A stretch of DNA of 64,000 bases from Oscillatoria sp. CS-180 (GTDB taxonomy: Bacteria; Cyanobacteriota; Cyanobacteriia; Phormidesmidales; Phormidesmidaceae), in assembly GCF_028330965.1 (NCBI RefSeq), contig NZ_JAQMUB010000032.1:62001-126000 (forward strand), written 5' to 3'. Position 1 is the first letter of the stretch. The number at the start of each line of letters is the position of its first letter. A program made the position numbers and the translations under genes. This document shows, in pieces, positions 43,094 to 52,115 of this stretch. The notes below the pieces were generated by a model that did no database searches, was not told the origin of the DNA, and worked only from the letters and a program-made list of their open reading frames with translations.

Positions 43094-44461
43094 TTAGTCT
43101 GCCTCTTGATCGGCTTCAGGGGTTGGCAGTGGCTCAAAAGACGGCTCAGTTTCAGCAGTAGGGGGCACGATAGAGGGCGCTTCATCGGCTTCCTTGAGCG
43201 GTTCCTTACTCGCCGCGTCAGATTCTTCTGGCTCTTGAAGGGCCTCGGCACTTGTTGACTCAGGTGTATTGCGACCTAGATTGACACAGTTCTCAGCATC
43301 GTATTCGACCAAAATTGCAAACTGATAACCCGTTAAGGCATTCACAGAGGAAAAGTCTAAGGTTTGGATATACTCGACCGCCTGATTGTTAAAGCCTGGA
43401 TAACCCGTACTACGAAGCACTTCAGGTTTATCTAGAAGGGTACCGTTAGGTCCAATCCAAGCACCAACCAGCCCGGGTTGAGGTGCTTCCGTCAAACACA
43501 CCCCTTGACTGTGATCAATCGTCAATTCAATGGGCTCTTTGACGATGTCCGCCGGTGAATTCTCGGCGGCATCGGCTGGCCCTTCGGCAGCATCAGGAGT
43601 CTCTTCATCAGACACTTGACCCTGCTCGGTAGGCGCAGTTTCTTCAGCCTCATCCTCCGTTTCTTCAGCAGCATCAGCCATTGCTGGACCTTCACTGCCC
43701 AACGCCTCAGCATGAGTTTGACCTACCTCTAGCCAAGCCTCTCGTTGCACATCGGATTCTTCTTGAGCAGTTCCTGTCTCGTCGTAAGTGTACGCTAGCA
43801 GGGTTTCTTCAAGATTCATGACCTCCGTGGGATTGGTGTCAGGCAAAGCCGCGATGTTTTCTGAAGAAGCCTGCCCTTCCGAAGTATCAGCCGTCGCATC
43901 AGAACTATTAGCTTCTAGATCAGCTGCACTGCCATCAGCTGTGGCTTGGTCCGTTGCTGCTGCATCCGCTTCGTTCTGGTTAGATGTTCTGCCGCCAGAA
44001 GACGTTCCTGAGTAATCTCGCAGGCGAGATTCTAGGTTGGTCACGCCGAAGGGGATTCGTTGGGTATTGACGGATCGTCTACGGGTTAAGGGTGAGGATG
44101 ATCCCCGTGCTGTTGGAGAATCACCGGCGGACGATCGCAGCTCATCACCCTCTATCAGAGGAGACAGTGACTCCAGATCGTTGAACGTATCGAAGCTATA
44201 TAGAGAGCCAGAAAAATCAGGTAAGCGCTGCTGCTCGGCTGCGGAAAGTTCAATCAACGGAACATCGCGTTGCTCAGCTTCTGGCTCGGGTTGGATGAGA
44301 TCATTGAAGGCTAGACCCTGAAAAGTAGGGCTGGCGGCAAACAAAACGCTGTGGAATCCGATCGAGATTGCTCCTGCCAGCCAAGAAGGATGCAGGAATC
44401 GGCGAAAGTTCCGAGCCTTAGATGGCTGATCTTTAGATGGTGGAGTTTGAGCAGAAACCAT
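43094..44461 (-). CDS. TonB-like protein with long acidic linker
   Basis: 455 residues from ATG 44461 with AAGGGGAG upstream; the open frame to 44536 reads into repeat copy D and is not the likely start. One membrane helix lies near residues 25-45 (HPSWLAGAISIGFHSVLFAA). The next about 290 residues are Glu/Asp/Ala/Ser-rich and low complexity. A C-terminal region, around GLVGAWIGPNGTLLDKPEVL and GYPGFNNQAVEYIQTLDFSS, resembles a TonB C-terminal domain. TonB linkers are normally Pro/Lys-rich and span the periplasm; this one is strongly acidic. It probably transduces energy to, or links with, an outer-membrane partner. No ExbB/ExbD or receptor is nearby. Confidence 0.65.
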   Translation of the reverse strand: MVSAQTPPSKDQPSKARNFRRFLHPSWLAGAISIGFHSVLFAASPTFQGLAFNDLIQPEPEAEQRDVPLIELSAAEQQRLPDFSGSLYSFDTFNDLESLSPLIEGDELRSSAGDSPTARGSSSPLTRRRSVNTQRIPFGVTNLESRLRDYSGTSSGGRTSNQNEADAAATDQATADGSAADLEANSSDATADTSEGQASSENIAALPDTNPTEVMNLEETLLAYTYDETGTAQEESDVQREAWLEVGQTHAEALGSEGPAMADAAEETEDEAEETAPTEQGQVSDEETPDAAEGPADAAENSPADIVKEPIELTIDHSQGVCLTEAPQPGLVGAWIGPNGTLLDKPEVLRSTGYPGFNNQAVEYIQTLDFSSVNALTGYQFAILVEYDAENCVNLGRNTPESTSAEALQEPEESDAASKEPLKEADEAPSIVPPTAETEPSFEPLPTPEADQEAD

Positions 44462-44493
44462 AAGCGCGATCGCTCCCCTTAAACCAAGTCGCA

Positions 44494-44602
44494 GTATAGC
44501 CGTTGCCAATTCCGTCAGAACAAGACGGTGAGCCATCTGGCTATGCGCTAAGCACCCAGATGCTATGGGTGCATAAGCCTAGATGGCTAAAGCTATGATT
44601 AT
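44494..44602 (+). repeat. Dispersed structured repeat, copy D
   Basis: Contains CCGTC-AGAACAA-GACGG (a perfect 5-bp stem), the outer arms ATAGCC/GGCTAT and the second hairpin GCACCC (44552-44557)/GGGTGC (44567-44572). It ends GATGGCTAAAGCTATG, so ATAGC at the start can also pair with GCTAT at the end. It lies just upstream of the TonB-like gene, in the opposite sense, and accounts for the apparent longer N-terminus of that frame. Confidence 0.7.
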
Positions 44603-44698
44603 CGTAGACGCAGTAGCCCTAAACGTGTTTCCTGAAGGTGCAGGGTGTGTAATTATCTGGTCAAGTTTACCCTGTTGTTTACTCTTATTCTCGCCTCG

Positions 44699-45451
44699 TT
44701 AGCATCCTAAAGCTCGTATTTCATCCGTGGGTGCCACACAGTTGATGATAAGCAGGGAGAAATAAGGTAGTTCCAAGTCAGGGTACTGGTTTAGGTCACG
44801 ATAGATTTGCTCATCGGGTTGAGTGGCCCGAACCACTACACAACTTTTCTCTAAAAGATTTCGCCGGTGCAAAATTTTCCAGGCATCGGCATAGACAGAC
44901 GCTACTTTCATTAACACCACAACGTCGGCTTGATCCAATACCGCTTCTAGCTCGGACATACTATAAAGAGCCGGTAGCACCATTAGGCGCTGAGTCAGCA
45001 TGGTCAAAGGAATTCCTAGCGTAGCCGCTGCTGCTAGAGGTGAACAGACACCAGAAACCGTACGAATCGGTGCTGCCGAATGCTGCTGCTGTAGCGTTTG
45101 CGCCAAGTATGTGAAGGTGCTGTAGAAACTTGCGTCGCCTTCAGTCGCGAACACCACATCCTGTCCCTGAACGAGATATTGCCAAACTTGACTGGCCGCT
45201 TTATCCCAAGCCGTAGTCAGGACCTTCTGATCGTGAACATAGGGAAAGTAGAGGGGAAGCTGTACTTGATGCGATCTCAAAAAGTCAGCCACGATCGCTT
45301 GAGCAATGCCCGATTTGCCACCCCGTCCGGCAGGAAAAGCCACTACCGGAGCCGTTTTCAGCAAACGAACTGCCTTGAGCGTGATCAACTCCGGATCTCC
45401 GGGGCCAACTCCAACACCCCACAGGGTGCCTAACCTGTTTGCCATCATCAT
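44699..45451 (-). CDS. cobI: Precorrin-2 C20-methyltransferase
   Basis: 250 residues. It methylates C20 of precorrin-2 (or of the cobalt form) in cobalamin synthesis. GTLWGVGVGPGDPELITLKA is the N-terminal SAM motif, VVFATEGDASFYSTFTYLAQ the second, and TVSGVCSPLAAAATLGIPLT the third. YDxxC-type C-terminal strands end SLLIINCVAP. It uses the product of CobA (14752). A Sua5/YrdC gene lies just upstream (24 bp from its stop). Confidence 0.9.
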   Translation of the reverse strand: MMMANRLGTLWGVGVGPGDPELITLKAVRLLKTAPVVAFPAGRGGKSGIAQAIVADFLRSHQVQLPLYFPYVHDQKVLTTAWDKAASQVWQYLVQGQDVVFATEGDASFYSTFTYLAQTLQQQHSAAPIRTVSGVCSPLAAAATLGIPLTMLTQRLMVLPALYSMSELEAVLDQADVVVLMKVASVYADAWKILHRRNLLEKSCVVVRATQPDEQIYRDLNQYPDLELPYFSLLIINCVAPTDEIRALGC

Positions 45452-45474
45452 CTAAGAATAAAATCGCAGATCTT

Positions 45475-46149
45475 TTAGTGCGTAGACAGGACGCGCTCCT
45501 CAGCGACTTCGATGCCCAAGTCAACAACGTGCTGCCATCCTAATCCCCGACGGGTAATGGTCATCTCTTCAGGCTCAGTCAAATTGAGAATAGTCGAGAG
45601 GCCGTAACCCAAATCCCTATCGTCATCCACAATCAGATCAACCTGAGGTCCTACGAAGTCGAATAGCTCGGCTTTAGAAGGGATTGACGTTTTCTGAGCG
45701 TTCATCAACGAGAGTGCCGAAGTCGAGATGATGGGATTCCCTAAGGTCTGGATAATGTCAAGGCAAATTTGACAGTCAGGTACCCGGATACCAGTGGTCT
45801 TCCGCTTGGGACTCATCACCAGTTTGGGTACCTGCTTCGTCGCAGGTAAGAGAAAGGTATAAGTGCCTGGAATTAGATGTCGAATCATCCGATAGGCCGG
45901 ATCGCTGACCCAGGCATACTCAGCAATGTTCGATAAAGAGCAGCACATAAATGTGAGGGGCTTATCGTTGCAGGTCTGCTTGAGCTGTCGGACTCGCTGC
46001 ACTGCCGATTTCACCGTCAGATCGCACCCGATCGCGTATACAGTATCGGTGGGATACAGCATGATTGCCCCCTGCTGCAGGGCATCGCGAACAGCCGCTA
46101 TCTTCCGAGTTTGTGGATTTTTAGGATGAATTTTGTAGAGAGTCGCCAT
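45475..46149 (-). CDS. Sua5/YciO/YrdC family, threonylcarbamoyl-AMP synthase-like
   Basis: 224 residues from ATG 46149 with GGAGG five bases upstream. The fold shows ALQQGAIMLYPTDTVYAIGC, KQTCNDKPLTFMCCSLSNIA, PGTYTFLLPATKQVPKLVMS and KRKTTGIRVPDCQICLDIIQ followed by NPIISTSALS, which are the YrdC nucleotide/RNA-binding motifs. It is probably the enzyme that makes L-threonylcarbamoyl-AMP for t6A modification of tRNA, or the YciO paralogue; sequence alone cannot separate these. It shares its strand with cobI. Confidence 0.85.
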   Translation of the reverse strand: MATLYKIHPKNPQTRKIAAVRDALQQGAIMLYPTDTVYAIGCDLTVKSAVQRVRQLKQTCNDKPLTFMCCSLSNIAEYAWVSDPAYRMIRHLIPGTYTFLLPATKQVPKLVMSPKRKTTGIRVPDCQICLDIIQTLGNPIISTSALSLMNAQKTSIPSKAELFDFVGPQVDLIVDDDRDLGYGLSTILNLTEPEEMTITRRGLGWQHVVDLGIEVAEERVLSTH

Positions 46150-46233
46150 TAGGGCCTCCTGTCGCGATCGCAAACAGCCTTTGGGCTAAGGTCTTCATTA
46201 TGAAAGAGGCTGGCAGGGGCCAGGGAGACTTTT

Positions 46234-47580
46234 ATGAGAACGTTAGCTTTCTGGGATTGTCCGACGGGGCTTTCCGGTGATATGTGCTTAGGTGCATTGG
46301 TTAGCGCAGGGGTACCGCTGACCTATTTACAAGAGAACCTGGCACAGCTCAACTTACCGGAAATCGTTGAACTCCAGCAGTCCGTCGTTCATAAAAATGG
46401 TATCGCAGCCACCAAAGTGGATGTGGTCCTACCGCATGAGACGGATGCCGCCACCGTTCATCCGCCTGTGCGTCATCTGCATGACATTAAGCAAATCATT
46501 ACATCAGCGAGCTTGCCCGAGCCAGTTGTGGCCTGGAGTTTAGCGATCTTCCAGCGGTTGGCGATCGCAGAAGGCTCCGTTCACGGCATTGCGCCTGAGA
46601 CCGTTCACTTTCACGAGGTCGGCGCAACGGATGCCATTGTCGATATTGTCGGCACTTGCTTAGGACTGAACTGGCTCGGCATTGATGAATTGCACTGTGC
46701 CCCATTGCCAACTGGAGGCGGTACAATTCGTGCTGCCCACGGTCGTTTGCCTGTGCCCGCTCCGGCTGTTCTAGCACTGATGATGATGGCGCAGGTGCCC
46801 ATCTACAGTACGGGCTTGCAGGGAGAATTGGTGACTCCCACAGGAGCGGCGATCGCGACGGAACTAGCCACTCACTTTGGCAACCCACCCTCGATGCGAT
46901 TGCACAAAGTTGGATTGGGTGCAGGGAACAAGGACTTTGCCCTGCCCAACATTCTGCGCCTGTGGATTGGCGAGGCGATGGCAGACTCGGCGCAAAAGCA
47001 TCCCCACCCTGTCCCTCATGGGCACCCTGCCCAGGAGGTTACCCCGCAGTCGCTCTCCCATAAGCACGATGGCAGCCATAACAGTGCCACGCCTAATATC
47101 GAGCAGCGGCAGGGAATAGAAATGGTGACTGTTCTAGAGACGCAGGTTGATGATTTGTCGCCCCAAGCGATCGGTTATCTGTACGATCGCCTCTTTGAAG
47201 CGGGGGCTTTGGACGTGTTTACCCAAACCGTCATGATGAAGAAATCGCGTCCGGGTCATCTGATTACGGTGATCGTGTATCCACCACAGGCAGAGAGTTG
47301 TGAGCGTGTGTTGCTGCAAGAAACCACGACACTCGGGGTTCGTCGCATGATGCAAAATCGTCTCCGGCTCCGTCGTGACGTTATTCCTTTGGAGACGCCA
47401 CTTGGCACCGTACGCATGAAATTAGCCTTTCAACCTAATCAGGACGTTCCCTTTAAGGCGCATCCAGAGTACGAAGACTGCGCTACGCTGGCTCGACACC
47501 ACCAGCTTCCCTGGCGCGATGTGCACAATCAAGCTCTGTGTCATTGGCAAAGACAGGAGAGTAAACGAGTGGGGGAGTGA
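46234..47580 (+). CDS. larC: LarC (DUF111) nickel-pincer cofactor biosynthesis protein
   Basis: 448 residues starting RTLAFWDCPTGLSGDMCLGA, the LarC signature. VHFHEVGATDAIVDIVGTCL, APLPTGGGTIRAAHGRLPVP and ELVTPTGAAIATELATHFGN follow. A His-rich linker (residues about 254-282, with HPHPVPHGHP and SHKHDG) could bind metal. The second domain starts VTVLETQVDDLSPQAIGYLY. LarC inserts nickel into the lactate-racemase cofactor; here both halves are one frame, without the frameshift known in some Firmicutes. No larB or larE is in the window. AGGGAGA precedes the ATG. Confidence 0.88.
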   Translation: MRTLAFWDCPTGLSGDMCLGALVSAGVPLTYLQENLAQLNLPEIVELQQSVVHKNGIAATKVDVVLPHETDAATVHPPVRHLHDIKQIITSASLPEPVVAWSLAIFQRLAIAEGSVHGIAPETVHFHEVGATDAIVDIVGTCLGLNWLGIDELHCAPLPTGGGTIRAAHGRLPVPAPAVLALMMMAQVPIYSTGLQGELVTPTGAAIATELATHFGNPPSMRLHKVGLGAGNKDFALPNILRLWIGEAMADSAQKHPHPVPHGHPAQEVTPQSLSHKHDGSHNSATPNIEQRQGIEMVTVLETQVDDLSPQAIGYLYDRLFEAGALDVFTQTVMMKKSRPGHLITVIVYPPQAESCERVLLQETTTLGVRRMMQNRLRLRRDVIPLETPLGTVRMKLAFQPNQDVPFKAHPEYEDCATLARHHQLPWRDVHNQALCHWQRQESKRVGE

Positions 47581-47697
47581 GAGGACTGAAAAATTGGAGG
47601 ATTTGAGAGATTCTTAACCAACTGAGGGTGAACGATTGACCTGATGGCAGTAGGATGACCCTATATCGTTTTCTTTTGATGTCACATTTTTACGATC

Positions 47698-48768
47698 ATG
47701 GTCAATCTGCCCCCTGACCCCAACGATAGACAGCCACCAGAAGCATTTCGCGACAAGGATGAGGCGATCGCGGTGGCGATCGCTTTTCTGGCTGTTGGCA
47801 CCATCCTGTTTTGGGGATGGACCCGTGGTCAAAGAACGTTTGTGCCTGCCGCTAACCTGCCTCAGCTATTAGAGGAACCGCTGCTGGAAGATGGCGCGCT
47901 GTCGGATGAGGCGATCGAAGAGGATTCAGTGCTCGGACGTCCCAGAACGTTTGATGCGCCAGTAGATACCCCACTTGAAGATGCTGAGATCCTGGAGGAC
48001 GATACCGTTTCTAGAAGAACGGTCGCCGATGAAGACATTGATACAACTCTAGATTTAGATGATGAAGGTGTTGCGCCTATCGTCCAGGAAGATTTAACTG
48101 CGGAAGATGTTGAAGTTCCTGCTGAGGAGGCGACTCCCTTTGAAGAAGATTCGGTTGAAGCTGAGGTGCTACCGCCTTTAGATATCTCAGACGTCGCAGA
48201 AAATTACTGGGCATATCCCTATATCGTCACCTTGTTTGAAGAGGGGCTGCTGCCTGATTTACCTGAGGGTGAACTGCGGCCTGACCAACAGATGACTCGG
48301 GCCGAGCTGGCTGCGCTGCTCAACAGTTCCTTTGTGCAGAACGAGCCGGAAGAACGGGATTTGGCCTTCGAGGACATCTCAGATACTTATTGGGCAGCCG
48401 ATGCAATTCGCCATGTCGTTGATGCCGGATACATGACAGGCTATCCAGACGATACGTTCCGGCCAGATGAATTAGTGCCTCGTTATCAGGTACTCGTAAC
48501 CCTAGCGACGGGTCTGGGTCTTGCGGATCCGGCTGATCCGCAAGCCGTTTTGAATCGCTATCAAGGGGCAGAAGAATTGCCTGAATGGTCTTTGGGACAG
48601 GTTGCGGCAGCCGCTGAAAACAGTATTGTGGTAAATCACCCTGAACCTCAGGCATTGGCACCTCAGGAACCGGCTACCCGTGCAGAAATCATTGTGATGA
48701 TCTATCAAGCGCTGGTTGAGCAGGGGCGGGTTGAGGCGATCGCATCCCCCTTTGTGGCTCCTGAGTAA
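47698..48768 (+). CDS. Membrane-anchored SLH-domain protein
   Basis: 356 residues. One helix (about 23-41, EAIAVAIAFLAVGTILFWGW) anchors the N-terminus. About 110 acidic residues (ILEDDTVSRRTVADEDIDTT and others) lead to three S-layer homology repeats from about residue 160: DVAENYWAYPYIVTLFEEGL, then DTYWAADAIRHVVDAGYMTG with YPDDTFRPDE, then the RAEIIVMIYQALV end. SLH domains bind secondary cell-wall polymers or peptidoglycan, so it may link the membrane to the wall. There is no porin domain. Confidence 0.75.
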   Translation: MVNLPPDPNDRQPPEAFRDKDEAIAVAIAFLAVGTILFWGWTRGQRTFVPAANLPQLLEEPLLEDGALSDEAIEEDSVLGRPRTFDAPVDTPLEDAEILEDDTVSRRTVADEDIDTTLDLDDEGVAPIVQEDLTAEDVEVPAEEATPFEEDSVEAEVLPPLDISDVAENYWAYPYIVTLFEEGLLPDLPEGELRPDQQMTRAELAALLNSSFVQNEPEERDLAFEDISDTYWAADAIRHVVDAGYMTGYPDDTFRPDELVPRYQVLVTLATGLGLADPADPQAVLNRYQGAEELPEWSLGQVAAAAENSIVVNHPEPQALAPQEPATRAEIIVMIYQALVEQGRVEAIASPFVAPE

Positions 48769-48790
48769 TGGGTAAGCCCTAAGCTTGTGT

Positions 48791-48814
48791 TGGGACGCGA
48801 TGTATCGCGTCCCA
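48791..48814. repeat. Short palindromic intergenic repeat
   Basis: A perfect palindrome: 11-bp arms TGGGACGCGAT/ATCGCGTCCCA around GT. Elements with GGGACGCGAT arms are common in intergenic DNA of many cyanobacteria. It lies between convergent genes and could also help termination. Confidence 0.6.
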
Positions 48815-48949
48815 GTCAGTAGGTCTATCAGCCTCCTCAAGGTTTTGTCCCGCTATGAGGGGATCTTTGAGAAAGAATGTACCGCTGGTGGGGTGTTAAT
48901 AGCGCAGCGTAACGCACTATAGTCGAGATTTTTATTGTTAGAAATCTCT

Positions 48950-49972
48950 TCAACTCGTCAGACGGAGTGATTTAGCTGCTACATATTCATCCAGTTCATC
49001 AATTAACTTTTGTTTATTTTCTGGTGATAGAAAAGAGGCCTTGAAGGAGTTTTTCGCCAGCTGATAAAGCTCGGTCTGGTTCAAGTTCAAGGCGTCTGCT
49101 GCCGCTTGATAATTTTCAGCAACATAGCCACCGAAGTAGGATGGATCATCTGAATTAACCGTGACGCATAGCCCGCGATCAAGCAGCTTTTTCAAGTTAT
49201 GCTCTGCCATTGAGTTAAAGACTTTTAACTCAACATTAGAGAGAGGACAAACCGTCAGCGGAATTTGTTTTTCGGTCAAATAATTGATTAAGTTTGGATC
49301 TTCCAGGCTGCGAACACCGTGATCAATACGTGCTACGCCCAGAAGATTAATAGCTTCCCAAATGTATTCTGGAGGACCTTCTTCTCCTGCATGAGAAACG
49401 GTTAAGAATCCCTCAGCCTGAGCTGCTTCAAACACCTTTTGAAACTTTGAGGGAGGGTTGCCTTGTTCAGCAGAATCCAAACCAACGGCAACAATGGTGT
49501 CTTTGTAAGGAAGGGCTGTTTTGAGCGTTTCCATGGCTTCCTCAGCACTCAAGTCTCTTAAAAAAGAGAGAATGAGCTGAAATGACATATCAAGTTTAGC
49601 TTGAGCATCTACTAAAGCCTGATAAATTCCCTTGTAAACCGTTTCAAATTCTATCCCTCGTTGAGTATGGGATTGCGGATCAAAGAAGATTTCAGTATGT
49701 CTAACGTTTTGGTCGGCGGCTTTCTGGAGGTAAGCCCAAGTCAGCTCGTAATAGTCTTGTTCTGTTTTTAAGACTTGGGACCCTTGATAATAAAGATTGA
49801 GAAAGGATTGCAGATCGTCAAAATTATACGCGCTCTGAATTTCTTCGACAGAGGCATAGGGTAACTCAATTTGGTTTCGCTTAGCGAATTCAAACATCAT
49901 TGCCGGCTCTAAAGTGCCTTCAATGTGAAGGTGTAGCTCGGCTTTGGGAAGTCCTTGAATGAATGGGTTCAT
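48950..49972 (-). CDS. Adenine deaminase (adenosine/AMP deaminase superfamily)
   Basis: 340 residues from ATG 49972, which has GGAG eight bases upstream (the frame reaches 49984). [20 protein letters not shown] gives the two zinc His, [16 protein letters not shown] the third His and catalytic Glu region, and [12 protein letters not shown] the Asp pair. FYxxNLxxFLDLYYxG-type [20 protein letters not shown] and [17 protein letters not shown] resemble bacterial adenine deaminases (ADE/PA0148 type) more than adenosine deaminases. It would yield hypoxanthine and ammonia from adenine, and hypoxanthine is the substrate of the xanthine dehydrogenase operon beyond the gap. Confidence 0.85.
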   Translation of the reverse strand: MNPFIQGLPKAELHLHIEGTLEPAMMFEFAKRNQIELPYASVEEIQSAYNFDDLQSFLNLYYQGSQVLKTEQDYYELTWAYLQKAADQNVRHTEIFFDPQSHTQRGIEFETVYKGIYQALVDAQAKLDMSFQLILSFLRDLSAEEAMETLKTALPYKDTIVAVGLDSAEQGNPPSKFQKVFEAAQAEGFLTVSHAGEEGPPEYIWEAINLLGVARIDHGVRSLEDPNLINYLTEKQIPLTVCPLSNVELKVFNSMAEHNLKKLLDRGLCVTVNSDDPSYFGGYVAENYQAAADALNLNQTELYQLAKNSFKASFLSPENKQKLIDELDEYVAAKSLRLTS

Positions 49973-51158
49973 CTTAAGCTCCAATGTCTAAAAGATATCC
50001 GGATTAATGGCGAGAACGTAGGTCATCGTTATGAAAGTCATCACCCCTGCCCAAATCTCTAAAGATTGGTTTGCAGTTCAGAAAAAAAACTGGCAGACCG
50101 TCACCATTAAGTAGGTACGGATAATTAATTTGAGGTAAAGATAAGGTCGGAACACAGTTTCCAGTCGTTTTTACCTCGGTTTATTTAACCCCAGACTACT
50201 TAGTCGTTAATTCTGATGAGTTTGTTGCTTAGGTCGAGGTTGCTAAATGATGCCAAATTATTATTTTCCTCACGCTAAAATTAGCCCTCAAACTAGCCTC
50301 GAAACTCCCATGGTTCTGACGCTCCTGATACAGTCTTAATCACCCTTGATTAGTGAAATAATAGTCTCTAATAAAGCCAACACCCCACTAGAGGCGCTAT
50401 TCTAGAATCGAAAAGATTTTAACCTATAGGAATTATCTCTTGAAATTTCTATCTTTGGACACATCAATAATCTCCTTCTATAGATTTATTGACAAGACGG
50501 TGACTTTATTCTCCCAATCTATCTCGGATAAGGACCTGCTTCTGAAATATTTTGAATTGAACTTTTGCAGTTGGATCGATGCTGATAGATAGATCATGAA
50601 CACACAATCATTTCTATGGAAATTAATACGCTCCTGATCTAGCCCTAAAAAGGCCAAAAGAGATTTTGCAAATGATTAAGATCCTACAAGAAGCGATGGA
50701 ACGCTTACAGTTAAAATGAGGGTGCTAGCGATAATAAAATCCGCAAAATCGTAACTGACGATACAGAGGTGGTTGAGCGCTTTTGTTAGCTTTACTTGAA
50801 ATTTATTTAGTCAAAATTCAGCTGGAGGCGATCGCAATTAAGTGATCCACCATTACGAGAAAGCTGTTCTTAAGATCATAAGTTGCTTCAGGTAGTAGCT
50901 TGATTTCTATAGCCTTGACGATGATGACTGAGTTGCAGATTAATATTTAAAAACGTGGCAATGAAACCTGGTTTTGGAGAACTGAAGCGCTCGCTAAGAT
51001 GTGAATTCGTTTGTGGATTAGTGGGACTTGCGATCAATGAATTGAATGGGTTGACTAATAGTATGTCAATTAATGGTGCTGATCAGTAAGGAGTGGTTCT
51101 GTGTTGCGGTTTGGACGCTAGCGTTTCATCGGGTCTCGTTCAACTTTAGGGTGGGGTG
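49973..51158. other. Long A/T-rich intergenic region before the xdh operon
   Basis: 1186 bp between divergent genes with no supported gene. It is notably poorer in G/C than its flanks. A short frame at 50672 (MIKILQEAMERLQLK, then stop) and a following stretch readable as DNKIRKIVTDDTEVVER look like scraps of a decayed gene. It contains the NtcA-type promoter at 50751-50792. The end of the gap carries AGGGTGGGG, the ribosome-binding site for 51159. I do not recognise a purine riboswitch. Confidence 0.45.
50751..50792 (+). promoter_or_regulatory. Consensus NtcA-activated promoter (GTA-N8-TAC, N22, TAN3T)
   Basis: GTAACTGACGATAC (50751-50764) is an exact NtcA box. After exactly 22 bp comes TAGCTT (50787-50792), matching TAN3T. 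This is the class-II NtcA promoter layout. It points toward the xdh operon, whose first start codon is about 365 bp downstream, implying a long leader or an intervening small RNA or peptide. Confidence 0.55.
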
Positions 51159-51998
51159 ATGGATTTATATACTGTGGAAGCCTACTTAAAGCCTCAGTCT
51201 CTGCAAGAGATTAACTGGCAGCCTGGATATGCCTTGCTAGCGGGTGGAACGTGGATTTTTAATGAACCCCAACCTCATATCAATACTCTAGTTGACATGC
51301 AGCAGTTGGGCTGGGCCGAACTGGAAATTGCCAAGCGGGGTTTGGGCATAGGTGCAATGTGTCTCCAAAATACGCTTTTGGACTTTTCGTTTCCTCAGGA
51401 TTGGACAGCGGCGGAATTGCTTAAGGATGCCGTACGGGAATTAGCCTCGTTCAAACTGTCCAATGAGGCGACTGTCGGCGGCAATATTTGCTTGGCTTTG
51501 AGCGCTAGCACATTTGCTCCAGTAACCGTAGCTCTGAATGCGAGCTATGAGATTTGGTCTCTTCAGGGAGAACCGCGTATTGTCAAGGCATTAGATTTTC
51601 AACAGGCACCTCAGAGGACTATCTTGCAGCCAGGAGAGGTTTTAAGGAAAATCTGGATTCCTGCAGAAAACTTGACGGGCTGGCAAACGAGTTTCAAGCG
51701 AATGGCCGTCTCGACGGCGGGGTATGCGATCGCAACCGTCGCATCGGCTTACAATGAGGCCACTCAGCAGCTCCGCTTTGGTATTGCTGGAAGTGTTATG
51801 GCACCCTGCCTGATCGAATTTGCATCGCCTCCCAATGAGACAGAATTGGCGATCGCTCTGGATGCCCAGATTCCATCGCAGCATTATCTAAACAATGACA
51901 GAGCTAGCGCCGACTATCGCCGCCACATCACTCAATTCCTTATGCAACGGACCCTGACTGACCTGACAACTGGCGCTCAAACGAGTCGGCGGTTCTGA
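51159..51998 (+). CDS. Xanthine dehydrogenase FAD-binding subunit
   Basis: 279 residues from ATG 51159, preceded by AGGGTGGGG. The CoxM/XdhB-type FAD domain shows GYALLAGGTWIFNEPQPHIN (LAGGT), RGLGIGAMCLQNTL and ELASFKLSNEATVGGNICLA (the ATVGGN FAD motif). The C-terminal part ends with a short, variable CO-dehydrogenase-flavoprotein-like domain. It passes electrons from the Fe-S centres to NAD+. It is first of four genes in one direction (gaps 117, 9 and 8 bp). Confidence 0.85.
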   Translation: MDLYTVEAYLKPQSLQEINWQPGYALLAGGTWIFNEPQPHINTLVDMQQLGWAELEIAKRGLGIGAMCLQNTLLDFSFPQDWTAAELLKDAVRELASFKLSNEATVGGNICLALSASTFAPVTVALNASYEIWSLQGEPRIVKALDFQQAPQRTILQPGEVLRKIWIPAENLTGWQTSFKRMAVSTAGYAIATVASAYNEATQQLRFGIAGSVMAPCLIEFASPPNETELAIALDAQIPSQHYLNNDRASADYRRHITQFLMQRTLTDLTTGAQTSRRF

Positions 51999-52115
51999 TT
52001 ACTATCTCAAATGCCTAAATGCAGACCTGATGCGGACCTGCCAAACAATTTGACGATGCGGCTCCATTCGGATCATTCACTCACTTGAGTTATCTTCCCT
52101 CCCCAACCTATCGAT

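Noticed and set aside
44462-44536. Longer N-terminus of the TonB-like gene
   Set aside because: The extra residues are encoded by repeat copy D, and AAGGGGAG sits correctly for ATG 44461.
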